49,168 nt of DNA from a bacterium (GTDB lineage: Bacteria; AUK180): the NCBI GenBank assembly GCA_023133295.1, contig JAGLWT010000079.1, positions 1-49,168 of the forward strand, in the 5' to 3' direction. Positions 34,849 through 43,325 of the stretch are shown here, piece after piece. A model generated the notes under the pieces. That model was not told the DNA's origin. It did no database searches and worked only from the letters and a program-made list of their open reading frames with translations. The position numbers were made by a program, and so were the translations under genes. Positions within the stretch are counted from its first letter, which is position 1. Each line of letters begins with the position of its first letter.

Positions 34849-37448
34849 AACATTTAGCATTGTTATTTCTTATCATTGGGCTTGTGATCCCCACCTTTGG
34901 TGTGAACTATAACGACTATGAAGGGAAGTATATCGAAGATGTCAAATTCGTTCACGACAAGGACCTGGACAGTAAGGATGATGATCTGCGCCTGATCCTG
35001 AGGATCGAAAAGGGGACAACATTCTCTATAAAGTCCCTCAATGAGGATATCACTGAGATCTGGGGTTTCGGATATTATGATAATATAGCCGTTGACCTTT
35101 CTAAGGGAGAGATCGGCATAATCGTCGAATTCAGATTTACCGACAAATCCCATTTGAAGGAGATCCATTTTACGGGAAATGAAGAATTTTCGGGCAAACG
35201 CTTATTGGATAAATGTGAATTGACCGGTGAAAGCAAAGAATTTCCCCCGTATTACGATGAATATTTATTTCTTGAGGCCCTGAAGAAGCTCAAGAAGTAT
35301 TATATGAAAAAGGGTTATTTCAATGTGAAGATAAGCAAGGATGTCACCGATGCCGGTGACTTTTCCAAATCCGTTACCTATGAGATAGAGGAAGGTGATA
35401 AATTCTTCATCTCAGAGATCGAAATAAAAGGTGTTGAGGCCTTTACTCAAAAAAAGATCGCCTCTGCTCTTAAGATCAAGAAGCGATCTCTTATGTCAAG
35501 GGGATATTACGATCAGCAGAAGATAGAGGACGGCCTGAACGGACTTAGGGAATTCTATAAGAAAAACGGCTTCATCTCCGCCAGAATAGAATTGGAAGAG
35601 GTGGAGACAGTCGAGGGAAGTATTCGTCTTCATGTGGCAATCGACGAAGGCAAACCCTTTAATATAGGCGAGGTCGATATCAGCTTCGGTGATGGTGAAG
35701 AGCCTGTCATACCGGTGGAAAGATTGAGAGCAAGGGCCAAGAAGTATTCCAACGCCCCTTACTCCGATGAGATATTCGACGCTATGATCTCCGACCTTAG
35801 AATATTATACACCGACCTCGGGTATCTTGGTGTGCTGGTCGATTCAAAAAAGGTTTTTGACCTCGAAGGAAGTAAGGTCAATGTTATTCTCAAGGTCAAA
35901 CAGGGCGAACAGGCATTTATCAGTACGATCTCCATTAAACCCATCGGCGCCCAGGCGATGAAGACCAAACCCTGGGTACTTTTGAGAGAGATGTATGTGG
36001 AGGAAGATTCTCCATTCTCCGTAAAGGAACTTCAGGAAACTCAGCAGAAATTATACAATCTGAATTATTTTGACAATATTTACCCGATATATACACAGGT
36101 CTCCGGCACGAACAGCTATGACCTGATATGGTACGCGAAAGAAAAACCTACGGGAAAGGCACAGCTTGGCGGCGGATATTCAAATGAGGAGAAATTGATC
36201 GGTTTTGTCGAGATCGGAGAATCCAATCTGCTTGGATACGGGTACAAGCTAAATTTCAAATACGAGCATTCGCAGTACAGGGATGACTTTAATCTTAATT
36301 TTACAGACCCATGGTTCTTGAATCCCTGGGTAATAAAGGGCCAGATCGCGTTCGGACTTGATATTTATCATCAGACATTTGATCGTTATGAGCTCTTTTA
36401 TACCGAATTGAAGAATGGTTTCTCTTTGAGATTCGGAAAGAATTTCTGGAGATATTATCAGGTGAACCTTCAGCTCAGACATGATGATATCAGATTAGAT
36501 GTAGAGGAAGAAAATATGCAGTCCGCTCCAGCTGATGTCACCACAAATCTCGGCTGGAATGTAACGAATGCCATTTCCCTGAGTTTCTCCCGTGATCAGA
36601 GGGATTATTTCTTTAATCCGACAAGGGGCTCGAAATTCAGTATTTCTTCCACACTCGCAGGTGATTTCATAAAGACCGGCGACGATGACTGGTTCGGATT
36701 CGGCGGTAATGCCCATTATCTGAAGATAGTCACACAAGCCGAGGTCTATAAGCCTCTTTTCTGGAAATTCGTTCTGGGACTAAGAGCGCAATTCGGTTTC
36801 ATACAGAGCTTCTCCGATCAGAAGATCCCCCCTGTCTATGAGCGATTTTTCATGGGTGGGGATTACTCTGTCCGCGGTTACGAGGACCGTTCCATCGGAT
36901 ACACAGAGCTTGCATTCGCGAGAGAACATTGGACATGGCTCTATTCCATCTGGGGTGATACCGAGAAATGGGTCATAGTTAATCCCGATACGGGTGATTG
37001 GATCGATCCCTATACAGGCGTCATCATAGATAAAGATACGGGAGATGATCAGACCAAACTCATAAATTCATCATATTATAAAGATTACGGTGTCTCTTAT
37101 TATCCCATTGGCGGAACTAAATTGTTCAATTTTAACGCGGAGTACAAATTCCCGATATACGGAAAACAGTTCTGGGGAGCACTTTTTTATGATGCCGGTT
37201 ATATCTGGACGGATATTTACAGAGATATTGATGGGGACGGGGAATTAGACGAAATATACTCCGAACCTTTCAGCCTGAAAAATTTTAAATTAGCACATTC
37301 CATAGGTTTTGGCATAAGATTTGAAGTACCCATGTTAGGAGTACTGAGATTGGATTATGCATACGGATTTTCCCATCCCACCGATTCGGAGGTTGGCAAG
37401 AACTTTTCCAATACAAAACTCCACTTTACAATTGGCAATGTGTTTTAA
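34845..37448 (+). CDS. bamA: Outer membrane assembly factor BamA
   Basis: 867-aa BamA: signal peptide, five POTRA domains (to about residue 430) and a 16-strand beta-barrel. Barrel marks include FNLNFTDPWFLNPW, RDYFFNPTRGSKF, the lid-loop motif SVRGYEDRSIG (VRGF type) and a C-terminal KLHFTIGNVF ending in Phe. Two Asp-rich loop stretches stand out: NPDTGDWIDPYTG (residue about 712) and DIDGDGELDE (about 794). It catalyses insertion of outer-membrane proteins. The next gene is an OmpH/Skp chaperone, the standard order. Confidence 0.96.
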   Translation: MKHLALLFLIIGLVIPTFGVNYNDYEGKYIEDVKFVHDKDLDSKDDDLRLILRIEKGTTFSIKSLNEDITEIWGFGYYDNIAVDLSKGEIGIIVEFRFTDKSHLKEIHFTGNEEFSGKRLLDKCELTGESKEFPPYYDEYLFLEALKKLKKYYMKKGYFNVKISKDVTDAGDFSKSVTYEIEEGDKFFISEIEIKGVEAFTQKKIASALKIKKRSLMSRGYYDQQKIEDGLNGLREFYKKNGFISARIELEEVETVEGSIRLHVAIDEGKPFNIGEVDISFGDGEEPVIPVERLRARAKKYSNAPYSDEIFDAMISDLRILYTDLGYLGVLVDSKKVFDLEGSKVNVILKVKQGEQAFISTISIKPIGAQAMKTKPWVLLREMYVEEDSPFSVKELQETQQKLYNLNYFDNIYPIYTQVSGTNSYDLIWYAKEKPTGKAQLGGGYSNEEKLIGFVEIGESNLLGYGYKLNFKYEHSQYRDDFNLNFTDPWFLNPWVIKGQIAFGLDIYHQTFDRYELFYTELKNGFSLRFGKNFWRYYQVNLQLRHDDIRLDVEEENMQSAPADVTTNLGWNVTNAISLSFSRDQRDYFFNPTRGSKFSISSTLAGDFIKTGDDDWFGFGGNAHYLKIVTQAEVYKPLFWKFVLGLRAQFGFIQSFSDQKIPPVYERFFMGGDYSVRGYEDRSIGYTELAFAREHWTWLYSIWGDTEKWVIVNPDTGDWIDPYTGVIIDKDTGDDQTKLINSSYYKDYGVSYYPIGGTKLFNFNAEYKFPIYGKQFWGALFYDAGYIWTDIYRDIDGDGELDEIYSEPFSLKNFKLAHSIGFGIRFEVPMLGVLRLDYAYGFSHPTDSEVGKNFSNTKLHFTIGNVF

Positions 37449-37475
37449 CAATGTAGAACATCCCTAGGAGGATAT

Positions 37476-37991
37476 ATGAAGAAGACATTAACACTTTTCA
37501 TCGTTATGTTGACAGGGCTTATGGCATTTGCGTCAGAGATCGCATATGTGGATGCAATGGAAGTATTTCAGAATGTTGATCAGTTCAAGGCCGAGTTTGA
37601 AAAACTCTCCAATTATTTTCAGAGTAAACAGGTAGAGATAGATACCAAGAAATCTCAGATAGAAGGAGAATTGTCAGCTCTGCAGGATCAGTCTGAATTA
37701 ATGGATAAGACCAAAAGAGAGCAGAAAACCAATGAGTTGAAGACGAAATATGAAGCATTGGTCAAGGATTTCCAGGCTGCGCAGCAGGAACTCAATCAGA
37801 AGCAGCAGATGATCTATGAGACCTTTCAGGCTCAACTCGCCGTTGCCGTACAGAAAGTAGCCGACAAGCTGGGTTACGATATGGTAGTTCTCAAAGAGGC
37901 AGTGATCTACGCCGGTTCAGGCAATGATATAACATCTGATGTTATTCGTGAGATGAACGGCAGAAAACCCGCAAAGAAAAAATCAAAATAG
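37476..37991 (+). CDS. OmpH/Skp periplasmic chaperone
   Basis: 171-aa protein with a signal peptide (TLTLFIVMLTGLMAFA) and a long charged, Gln-rich coiled coil (KSQIEGELSALQDQSELMDK; QQELNQKQQMIYETFQAQL), the arms of the Skp trimer. It holds unfolded outer-membrane proteins for BamA. AGGAGGATAT precedes the ATG. It sits between bamA and lpxD, as in E. coli. Confidence 0.93.
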   Translation: MKKTLTLFIVMLTGLMAFASEIAYVDAMEVFQNVDQFKAEFEKLSNYFQSKQVEIDTKKSQIEGELSALQDQSELMDKTKREQKTNELKTKYEALVKDFQAAQQELNQKQQMIYETFQAQLAVAVQKVADKLGYDMVVLKEAVIYAGSGNDITSDVIREMNGRKPAKKKSK

Positions 37992-37996
37992 CATCA

Positions 37997-39016
37997 ATGA
38001 ATGCATTTGATATCGTTAAGAGATTAGGCGGTATCATTCATGGTGAAGGGGAAAGGGAAATAACCTTTCCCTGTACCATTGATATGCCGAGGTCCGGCCA
38101 TATTACCTTTTTAGCCAATAAGAAGTACACCAAATACCTGAAAGACCTTTCGGGAATGACGATCATACTTGAAAAGAGCGATATTCCGCATTGCGATACG
38201 GTCAAGAACACCGTCATCGAAGCCGAAGAGCCGCAGATATATTTTGGCGGCGTGCTTCAGGTTTTTGAACCGTCCTTGCCCGATCCGCAGATCTCGGAAA
38301 GCGCTTTCGTTCATGAAAACGCGGTGATCGGTAAAGATGTAGTGATAATGCCCTTTGCTTCCGTGGCCGCCAATTCCAGAATTGATAAGGGCGCTGTCCT
38401 TTACGGGGGAGTTGTCATAGACGAGAATGCCCATATCGGACCCGGCGTTGTGATCATGTCCGGCGTTTATATAGGCCGCGGCGTGAAGATCGGTGAAGAT
38501 ACTGTGATCGATTCTGGAGCAAAGATCGGAACCTCCGGGTTCGGATTCCCGAAATTGAAGGACGGGTCCATTGGAAGAATTCCTCAGATCGGCAGTGTGG
38601 TCGTGGGGAAAAATGTTTATATTGGCGCGAATACAACGATCGACAGGGGAACCGTCGAGGATACCGTGATAGGTGATAATACCAAGATAGATAACCTTGT
38701 CCAGATCGCGCATAATGTTCATGTCGGAAAGAATTGCCTGATTATAGCGCAATCGGGTATTGCGGGGTCAACGAAGATCGGGGACAATGCGATAATAGCG
38801 GCGCAAGCCGGTATAGTCGGCCATATCGAGATCGGTGAGAATTCAATTATCGGCGCCAAATGCGGAGTTTCAAAATCAGTTCCTTCAAATGTGATGTATT
38901 CGGGTATTCCCGCAAAACCGCATATGGAAGAGTTGAAGATACAGGCAATTTCCAAACGATTGCCGGAGATATATGATATTATCAGGGAGGTCAAGAAAAA
39001 ATGGGAGAACGAGTGA
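37997..39016 (+). CDS. lpxD: UDP-3-O-acylglucosamine N-acyltransferase LpxD
   Basis: 339-aa lipid A enzyme that adds the second acyl chain. The N-terminal uridine-binding domain (residues 1-100; HITFLANKKYTKYL) precedes a left-handed beta helix of hexapeptide repeats (IGKDVVIMPFASVAANSRI and following). The catalytic His is in LVQIAHNVHVG. Its end overlaps fabZ by 16 bp. Confidence 0.95.
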   Translation: MNAFDIVKRLGGIIHGEGEREITFPCTIDMPRSGHITFLANKKYTKYLKDLSGMTIILEKSDIPHCDTVKNTVIEAEEPQIYFGGVLQVFEPSLPDPQISESAFVHENAVIGKDVVIMPFASVAANSRIDKGAVLYGGVVIDENAHIGPGVVIMSGVYIGRGVKIGEDTVIDSGAKIGTSGFGFPKLKDGSIGRIPQIGSVVVGKNVYIGANTTIDRGTVEDTVIGDNTKIDNLVQIAHNVHVGKNCLIIAQSGIAGSTKIGDNAIIAAQAGIVGHIEIGENSIIGAKCGVSKSVPSNVMYSGIPAKPHMEELKIQAISKRLPEIYDIIREVKKKWENE

Positions 39017-39459
39017 TTGATATTGAAGGGATCTTAAAGCGTCTTCCCCATGCATTTCCTTTTGTTATGCTCGACCGTGTATTGGAGATCGGCGAGAAAA
39101 ACATTGTCGCGTATAAGAATGTAACCTATAATGAGTGGTTCTTTCAAGGCCATTTTCCGGGTCATCCGGTTATGCCCGGTGTCCTGATCGTAGAGGGCCT
39201 GGCTCAGTCAGGCGCGATCATGCTTTTTGAAAATATGGACCTTCCGGAAGATATCGTTATGTATTTCATGACCATAGATAAGGTTAAATTCAGAAAACCG
39301 GTTACTCCCGGGGATAAGCTGGTGTATAAGGTCGAAGCTGTTCATCAAGTAGAGGATCCGATCCGCCCCAGAGCAAAATTCAACGGGAAGGCCTATGTTG
39401 GAGAGAAGGTAGTTGCAGAAGCTATTATGACCGCCATAGGAGCGAAAAGAGAGGTTTAA
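39001..39459 (+). CDS. fabZ: 3-hydroxyacyl-ACP dehydratase FabZ
   Basis: 152-aa hot-dog-fold dehydratase of fatty-acid elongation. LPHAFPFVMLDRV and FFQGHFPGHPVMPGVLIVEG carry the catalytic His and Glu. Its position between lpxD and lpxA is widely conserved and balances hydroxyacyl-ACP use between phospholipid and lipid A. It overlaps lpxD and directly abuts lpxA. Confidence 0.95.
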   Translation: MGERVIDIEGILKRLPHAFPFVMLDRVLEIGEKNIVAYKNVTYNEWFFQGHFPGHPVMPGVLIVEGLAQSGAIMLFENMDLPEDIVMYFMTIDKVKFRKPVTPGDKLVYKVEAVHQVEDPIRPRAKFNGKAYVGEKVVAEAIMTAIGAKREV

Positions 39460-40239
39460 ATGTCCGTTATAATCCATCCAACGGCTATCGTTTCAGAAGA
39501 TGTAATATTGGAAGATGGTGTAAGCATCGGCGCCTACGCATATGTGGGAGATAATGTCCACATTCATAAAAGGGTGGAGGTGATGCATCATGCGAATATA
39601 GTTCATGATACCGAGATCGGAGAGAATACGAGAGTATTCCCTTTTGCTACTTTGGGTTCAGAACCTCAAGACCTCAAATTCGGAGGTGAGAGGACATATC
39701 TCAAGATCGGAGCAAATACCGTTATCAGAGAGTATTGCGACTTTAATACCTCAACAGGTGAAGGAAGTATAACCACCGTCGGTGACGGGTGTTATATTAT
39801 GGCATATGTTCACATAGCTCACAATTGCAGTATCGGCAATAATGTTATCATGGCAAATGCGGTTAATTTAGCCGGCCATGTTGATATACATGATAATGCG
39901 ATAATCGGAGGCCTGACCGGGCTTCATCAATTTACAAGGGTAGGGTCGTTCGCCATGGTCGGAGCGGGATGCCTTATAAGAAAGGACATACCCCCGTATG
40001 CCATCGTTGTATCTCAGCCAACCAAGATCAAGGCGTTCAATATCATCGGGCTGCGTAGAAACGGCTTCTCAGAAGAAGAGATAGCTATCGTGAAAGAGCT
40101 TTACAGGATAGTTTATCACTCAAAACTTAATACCGCTCAGGCTCTGGAGAAGATCGAAGCTGTTTTTGACAGCAATGAAAGGACAGTTAAGAAATTTGTT
40201 GATTTCATCCGATCCTCAGACCGGGGAATACTCTTATAA
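39460..40239 (+). CDS. lpxA: UDP-sugar O/N-acyltransferase LpxA
   Basis: 259-aa first enzyme of lipid A synthesis, a trimeric left-handed beta helix. The catalytic His is in AYVHIAHNCSIG; AGHVDIHDNAIIGGLTGLHQF and the C-terminal helical domain are typical. The segment normally reading NRGT is NTST here (IREYCDFNTSTGEG), a deviation near the active site. It overlaps the oxidoreductase gene by 1 bp. Confidence 0.94.
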   Translation: MSVIIHPTAIVSEDVILEDGVSIGAYAYVGDNVHIHKRVEVMHHANIVHDTEIGENTRVFPFATLGSEPQDLKFGGERTYLKIGANTVIREYCDFNTSTGEGSITTVGDGCYIMAYVHIAHNCSIGNNVIMANAVNLAGHVDIHDNAIIGGLTGLHQFTRVGSFAMVGAGCLIRKDIPPYAIVVSQPTKIKAFNIIGLRRNGFSEEEIAIVKELYRIVYHSKLNTAQALEKIEAVFDSNERTVKKFVDFIRSSDRGILL

Positions 40240-41165
40240 TGAGAAGGGTGGGACTGGTAGGGGCGGGAGTTCTTGGCTCCATACATCTAAAGTATCTTGT
40301 GAAGAACCCTGACATAGATCTTGTCGGAGTTGCGGAATCATCTTCTGAAAGGGTTAAAGAACTGAAGAAAGATCACGATATTCCGTTTTTTAATACATAT
40401 CAAGAGCTTCCCGAGCTCGATTGTGTGCTCATAGTTACTCCAACGGCAACGCATTATGAGATAGCGTCATATTTTATTTCAAAGGGGATTCACACTTTTA
40501 TTGAAAAACCCGTGGCATCGGTACTCAGTGATGCTAAAAAATTGAAGCAAATGGCCGATAAGAGCGGAAGTATTGTTCAGATCGGACATGTTGAAAGATT
40601 CAATCCGGTGATAACCTGGGTCGAAGACAAGATCGATACACCGCGTTTTATTCAGGCGGAGCGTCTTGCCCCGTTTTCCGTCTCAGGAAGGATCACGGAT
40701 GTGGGCGCCATTTTGGACTTGATGATACATGACATTGATCTGGTAAACGCTTTTGTGAAAAGTCCTCTGATCGATATTGAGACCGTTGGGCTTTCAGCGC
40801 TTGGCGAGAAAGATGATATGGCGATAACCAGATTGAAATTCCAGAACGGATGCTATGCCATCCTTTCGGTTTCCCGTCTGAGTTTGAAGAAAGAACGCAA
40901 GATGAGGATCTTTCAGAAACAGGGGTATTTTTCACTTGATCTGCTGAAATTAAAGGTCAAGTCCGTTACTGGCTCTCTGGAAGGCGGTAAGTTAGCCCTT
41001 AAACCCCTTTTGAAGCGTTTTAAAAGAAAAGAGACCCTTATGCTCGAACAGAAGGAATTCTTCAATGCAGTCGATGAAGGTCGGCCGCCGAGGGTTACGC
41101 TTGACGACGGGATAAAAGCCCTAGAGATCGCGGAAAAGATAGAAGAAAAGATCAAGGAAGCATGA
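40239..41165 (+). CDS. Gfo/Idh/MocA oxidoreductase, GnnA-like
   Basis: 308-aa NAD-dependent oxidoreductase with the glycine-rich GLVGAGVLGSIHL, the EKP motif (FIEKPVAS), GHVERFNPV and DLMIHDIDLV. Relatives next to lpxA include GnnA, which oxidises UDP-GlcNAc at C3 for making the 3-amino sugar of some lipid A. The matching aminotransferase GnnB is not in the window, so this role is plausible but not shown. It overlaps cysS by 4 bp. Confidence 0.85.
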   Translation: MRRVGLVGAGVLGSIHLKYLVKNPDIDLVGVAESSSERVKELKKDHDIPFFNTYQELPELDCVLIVTPTATHYEIASYFISKGIHTFIEKPVASVLSDAKKLKQMADKSGSIVQIGHVERFNPVITWVEDKIDTPRFIQAERLAPFSVSGRITDVGAILDLMIHDIDLVNAFVKSPLIDIETVGLSALGEKDDMAITRLKFQNGCYAILSVSRLSLKKERKMRIFQKQGYFSLDLLKLKVKSVTGSLEGGKLALKPLLKRFKRKETLMLEQKEFFNAVDEGRPPRVTLDDGIKALEIAEKIEEKIKEA

Positions 41166-42553
41166 CAATCAAGATCTTCAACACCTTAAGTCGAAAGATC
41201 GAGAACTTTAAACCCATCAACGGCAATGAAGTTAAGATGTATTCCTGCGGCCCCACGGTATATGATTATGCTCATATCGGCAACTTAAGATACTTTGTTT
41301 TTGTCGATCTGCTTAAGCGTATTTTGAAAGAAGCGGGATATTCTCTATATCAGGTCATGAATATTACCGATATTGATGACAAGACCATAAAGAGAGCGAA
41401 TGAAAAGGGGGTTGACTTCCACGAAATTTCATTGAAATATGAAAAGATCTTCTTTGAGGATCTGGAAAAATTAAAATGCAGCCGTCCCGATCTTGCCCCG
41501 CGCGCTACCGACGAGATCGACTTCATGAGCGAAATGATACAATTTCTCATTGAAAAGGGATATGCCTATGAAAGGAGCGGATCTGTATATTTCAGTTTAG
41601 CATCATATCCGGAGTACGGAAAACTTTCAAAATTGGACCTGAGCAAGGTTAAGGTCGGAGCCCGTGTAGATGTGGATACATATGAGAAGGAGAGTCCGGG
41701 CGATTTTGCGCTCTGGAAGGGGAAAAAGGATAATGAGCCCTCTTATAAGATGCCCTTTGGAGAAGGCCGTCCCGGATGGCATATCGAATGTTCCGCCATC
41801 AGCAGAAAACATCTCGGGGAACAATTTGATATTCACACCGGTGGAGTTGACCTGATCTTCCCGCATCATGAGAATGAAAAAGCTCAAAGCGAGGCCTTTT
41901 GCGGCGTGAAAACGGTGAATTACTGGATACATTCCGAATACCTTATCGTGGAAGGCAAAAAGATGTCCAAGTCATTGGGCAATTTTTATACATTAAGAGA
42001 ATTGGAAGATAGGGGCTTTGACTACGATTCGGTCAGATATATGCTTATTTCGAGTCATTACCGAGCGCAGTTGAATTTCACGATCACAGGATTGAAAGCA
42101 GCGGAAAGCACAATTTCTAATATCAAGATGTTCGTACAGCACCTTATGGCTGGCGGAGAAGGTACGGTGGACCTGAGCGATATGGTCAGAGAGCAAGAGA
42201 AGGCTTTCTTCGATGCTCTCATGGACGATCTGGGAATAGGCAATGCCCTGTCGCATCTATTTATTATAATAAACAATATCAATTCTGCCGATCCTCTTAA
42301 GGTCAATGCCGCGACCAAAGAAGCTGTAATTGAAGCGTTTACGAGATTCAATACCATACTTGACATCTCTCAATTGGAAATGACCGAAAGCAAGATTCCC
42401 GCCGATGTAAATACGCTTGCCCAAGAGCGTCATCAAGCCCGTCTGGACAAGGATTATTCCCGCGCGGATGAATTGAGGGGAGAGATCACCGAAATGGGAT
42501 ATATTGTTGAGGATACTCCCGAAGGATTCATCCTCAGGAAAATGGATGAATGA
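41162..42553 (+). CDS. cysS: Cysteinyl-tRNA synthetase
   Basis: 463-aa class I synthetase. The HIGH-like motif is YDYAHIGN, the zinc ligands are in YSCGPTVYD, WHIECSAIS and FPHHENEKAQSEA, and the KMSKS loop is GKKMSKSLGNF. The length matches the E. coli enzyme. It overlaps the upstream oxidoreductase and downstream phosphoesterase genes. Confidence 0.97.
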   Translation: MTIKIFNTLSRKIENFKPINGNEVKMYSCGPTVYDYAHIGNLRYFVFVDLLKRILKEAGYSLYQVMNITDIDDKTIKRANEKGVDFHEISLKYEKIFFEDLEKLKCSRPDLAPRATDEIDFMSEMIQFLIEKGYAYERSGSVYFSLASYPEYGKLSKLDLSKVKVGARVDVDTYEKESPGDFALWKGKKDNEPSYKMPFGEGRPGWHIECSAISRKHLGEQFDIHTGGVDLIFPHHENEKAQSEAFCGVKTVNYWIHSEYLIVEGKKMSKSLGNFYTLRELEDRGFDYDSVRYMLISSHYRAQLNFTITGLKAAESTISNIKMFVQHLMAGGEGTVDLSDMVREQEKAFFDALMDDLGIGNALSHLFIIINNINSADPLKVNAATKEAVIEAFTRFNTILDISQLEMTESKIPADVNTLAQERHQARLDKDYSRADELRGEITEMGYIVEDTPEGFILRKMDE

Positions 42554-43325
42554 TACGCTTCTTGGAATTCTCCTTTCTCTGATCCCCATTTCTTTAATAA
42601 TATATTCATATTTCTTCGAGAGGACAAGGCTAAGGGTTGTTGAGTACGAGATCGAAGGCCTCCCGGAGGATATCATTGTCATATCCGACCTTCATATGAA
42701 AAGAGAGGAGAGATTCCATCGTAGACTCGGCATCCTGATATCAGCAAGTTCCGTTAAAACGCTTTTTTGCCTTGGCGATACCTTTGAGAATGTCGCCGAT
42801 TACCCGTATTTCAAATGCTTTGACGATAAAAGATGCTTTTTTGTACTGGGAAATAATGATCATGGCCCCGGGTCAATCCCGGAAAGAATGAAGGAGATCC
42901 TTGAGATCTTTGAGAGGCACTCTATCAAGGTTCTGATAAATGAACATCGCGAATTGTTTCCCGGCTGGACGATAGCCGGAGTAGATGACCCTCATAAGTT
43001 CCGTGATGATATTGATGCGGCGTTCAAGGGAATAGACGAAGAAGAGAAATGTATATTCCTCTCACACTCTCCGGAGATCTTGGATGATATAGGGGAATAT
43101 TCTCCTTTCCTGCTTCTCTACGGCCACACACATGGCGGCCAGATCCGCATTCCTCTGATCGGTTCTATATTTAACAATATCCGCCGGGGTAAAATTACAA
43201 AAAGAGGGATCTCAACTTATAAAGGTGTCCAAGTAATGCATACATGGGGTTTGGGGACAACACTCTTTCCGCTTCGGTTCATGTCACCTCCGGAGTTGAT
43301 AATTCTCAGATCAAAAAGAATATAA
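42546..43325 (+). CDS. Membrane-anchored metallophosphoesterase (YkuE/LpxG-like)
   Basis: 259-aa calcineurin-like phosphoesterase. An N-terminal membrane segment (LLGILLSLIPISLIIYSYFF) precedes metal motifs VISDLHMKR, LGDTFENV, LGNNDHG, FLSHSPE and YGHTHGGQIRIP. YkuE-type enzymes, including chlamydial LpxG, act at membranes, and LpxG removes UMP from UDP-diacylglucosamine. With lpxD and lpxA upstream and no lpxH or lpxI in the window, an LpxG role is possible but inferred. ATG at 42546 has AGGA 7 nt upstream and overlaps cysS by 8 bp. Confidence 0.85.
   Translation: MNDTLLGILLSLIPISLIIYSYFFERTRLRVVEYEIEGLPEDIIVISDLHMKREERFHRRLGILISASSVKTLFCLGDTFENVADYPYFKCFDDKRCFFVLGNNDHGPGSIPERMKEILEIFERHSIKVLINEHRELFPGWTIAGVDDPHKFRDDIDAAFKGIDEEEKCIFLSHSPEILDDIGEYSPFLLLYGHTHGGQIRIPLIGSIFNNIRRGKITKRGISTYKGVQVMHTWGLGTTLFPLRFMSPPELIILRSKRI

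Noticed and set aside
38111..38752. 213-aa minus-strand frame inside lpxD
   Set aside because: It is a shadow of the regular hexapeptide codons of lpxD; no motif or ribosome binding site supports it.
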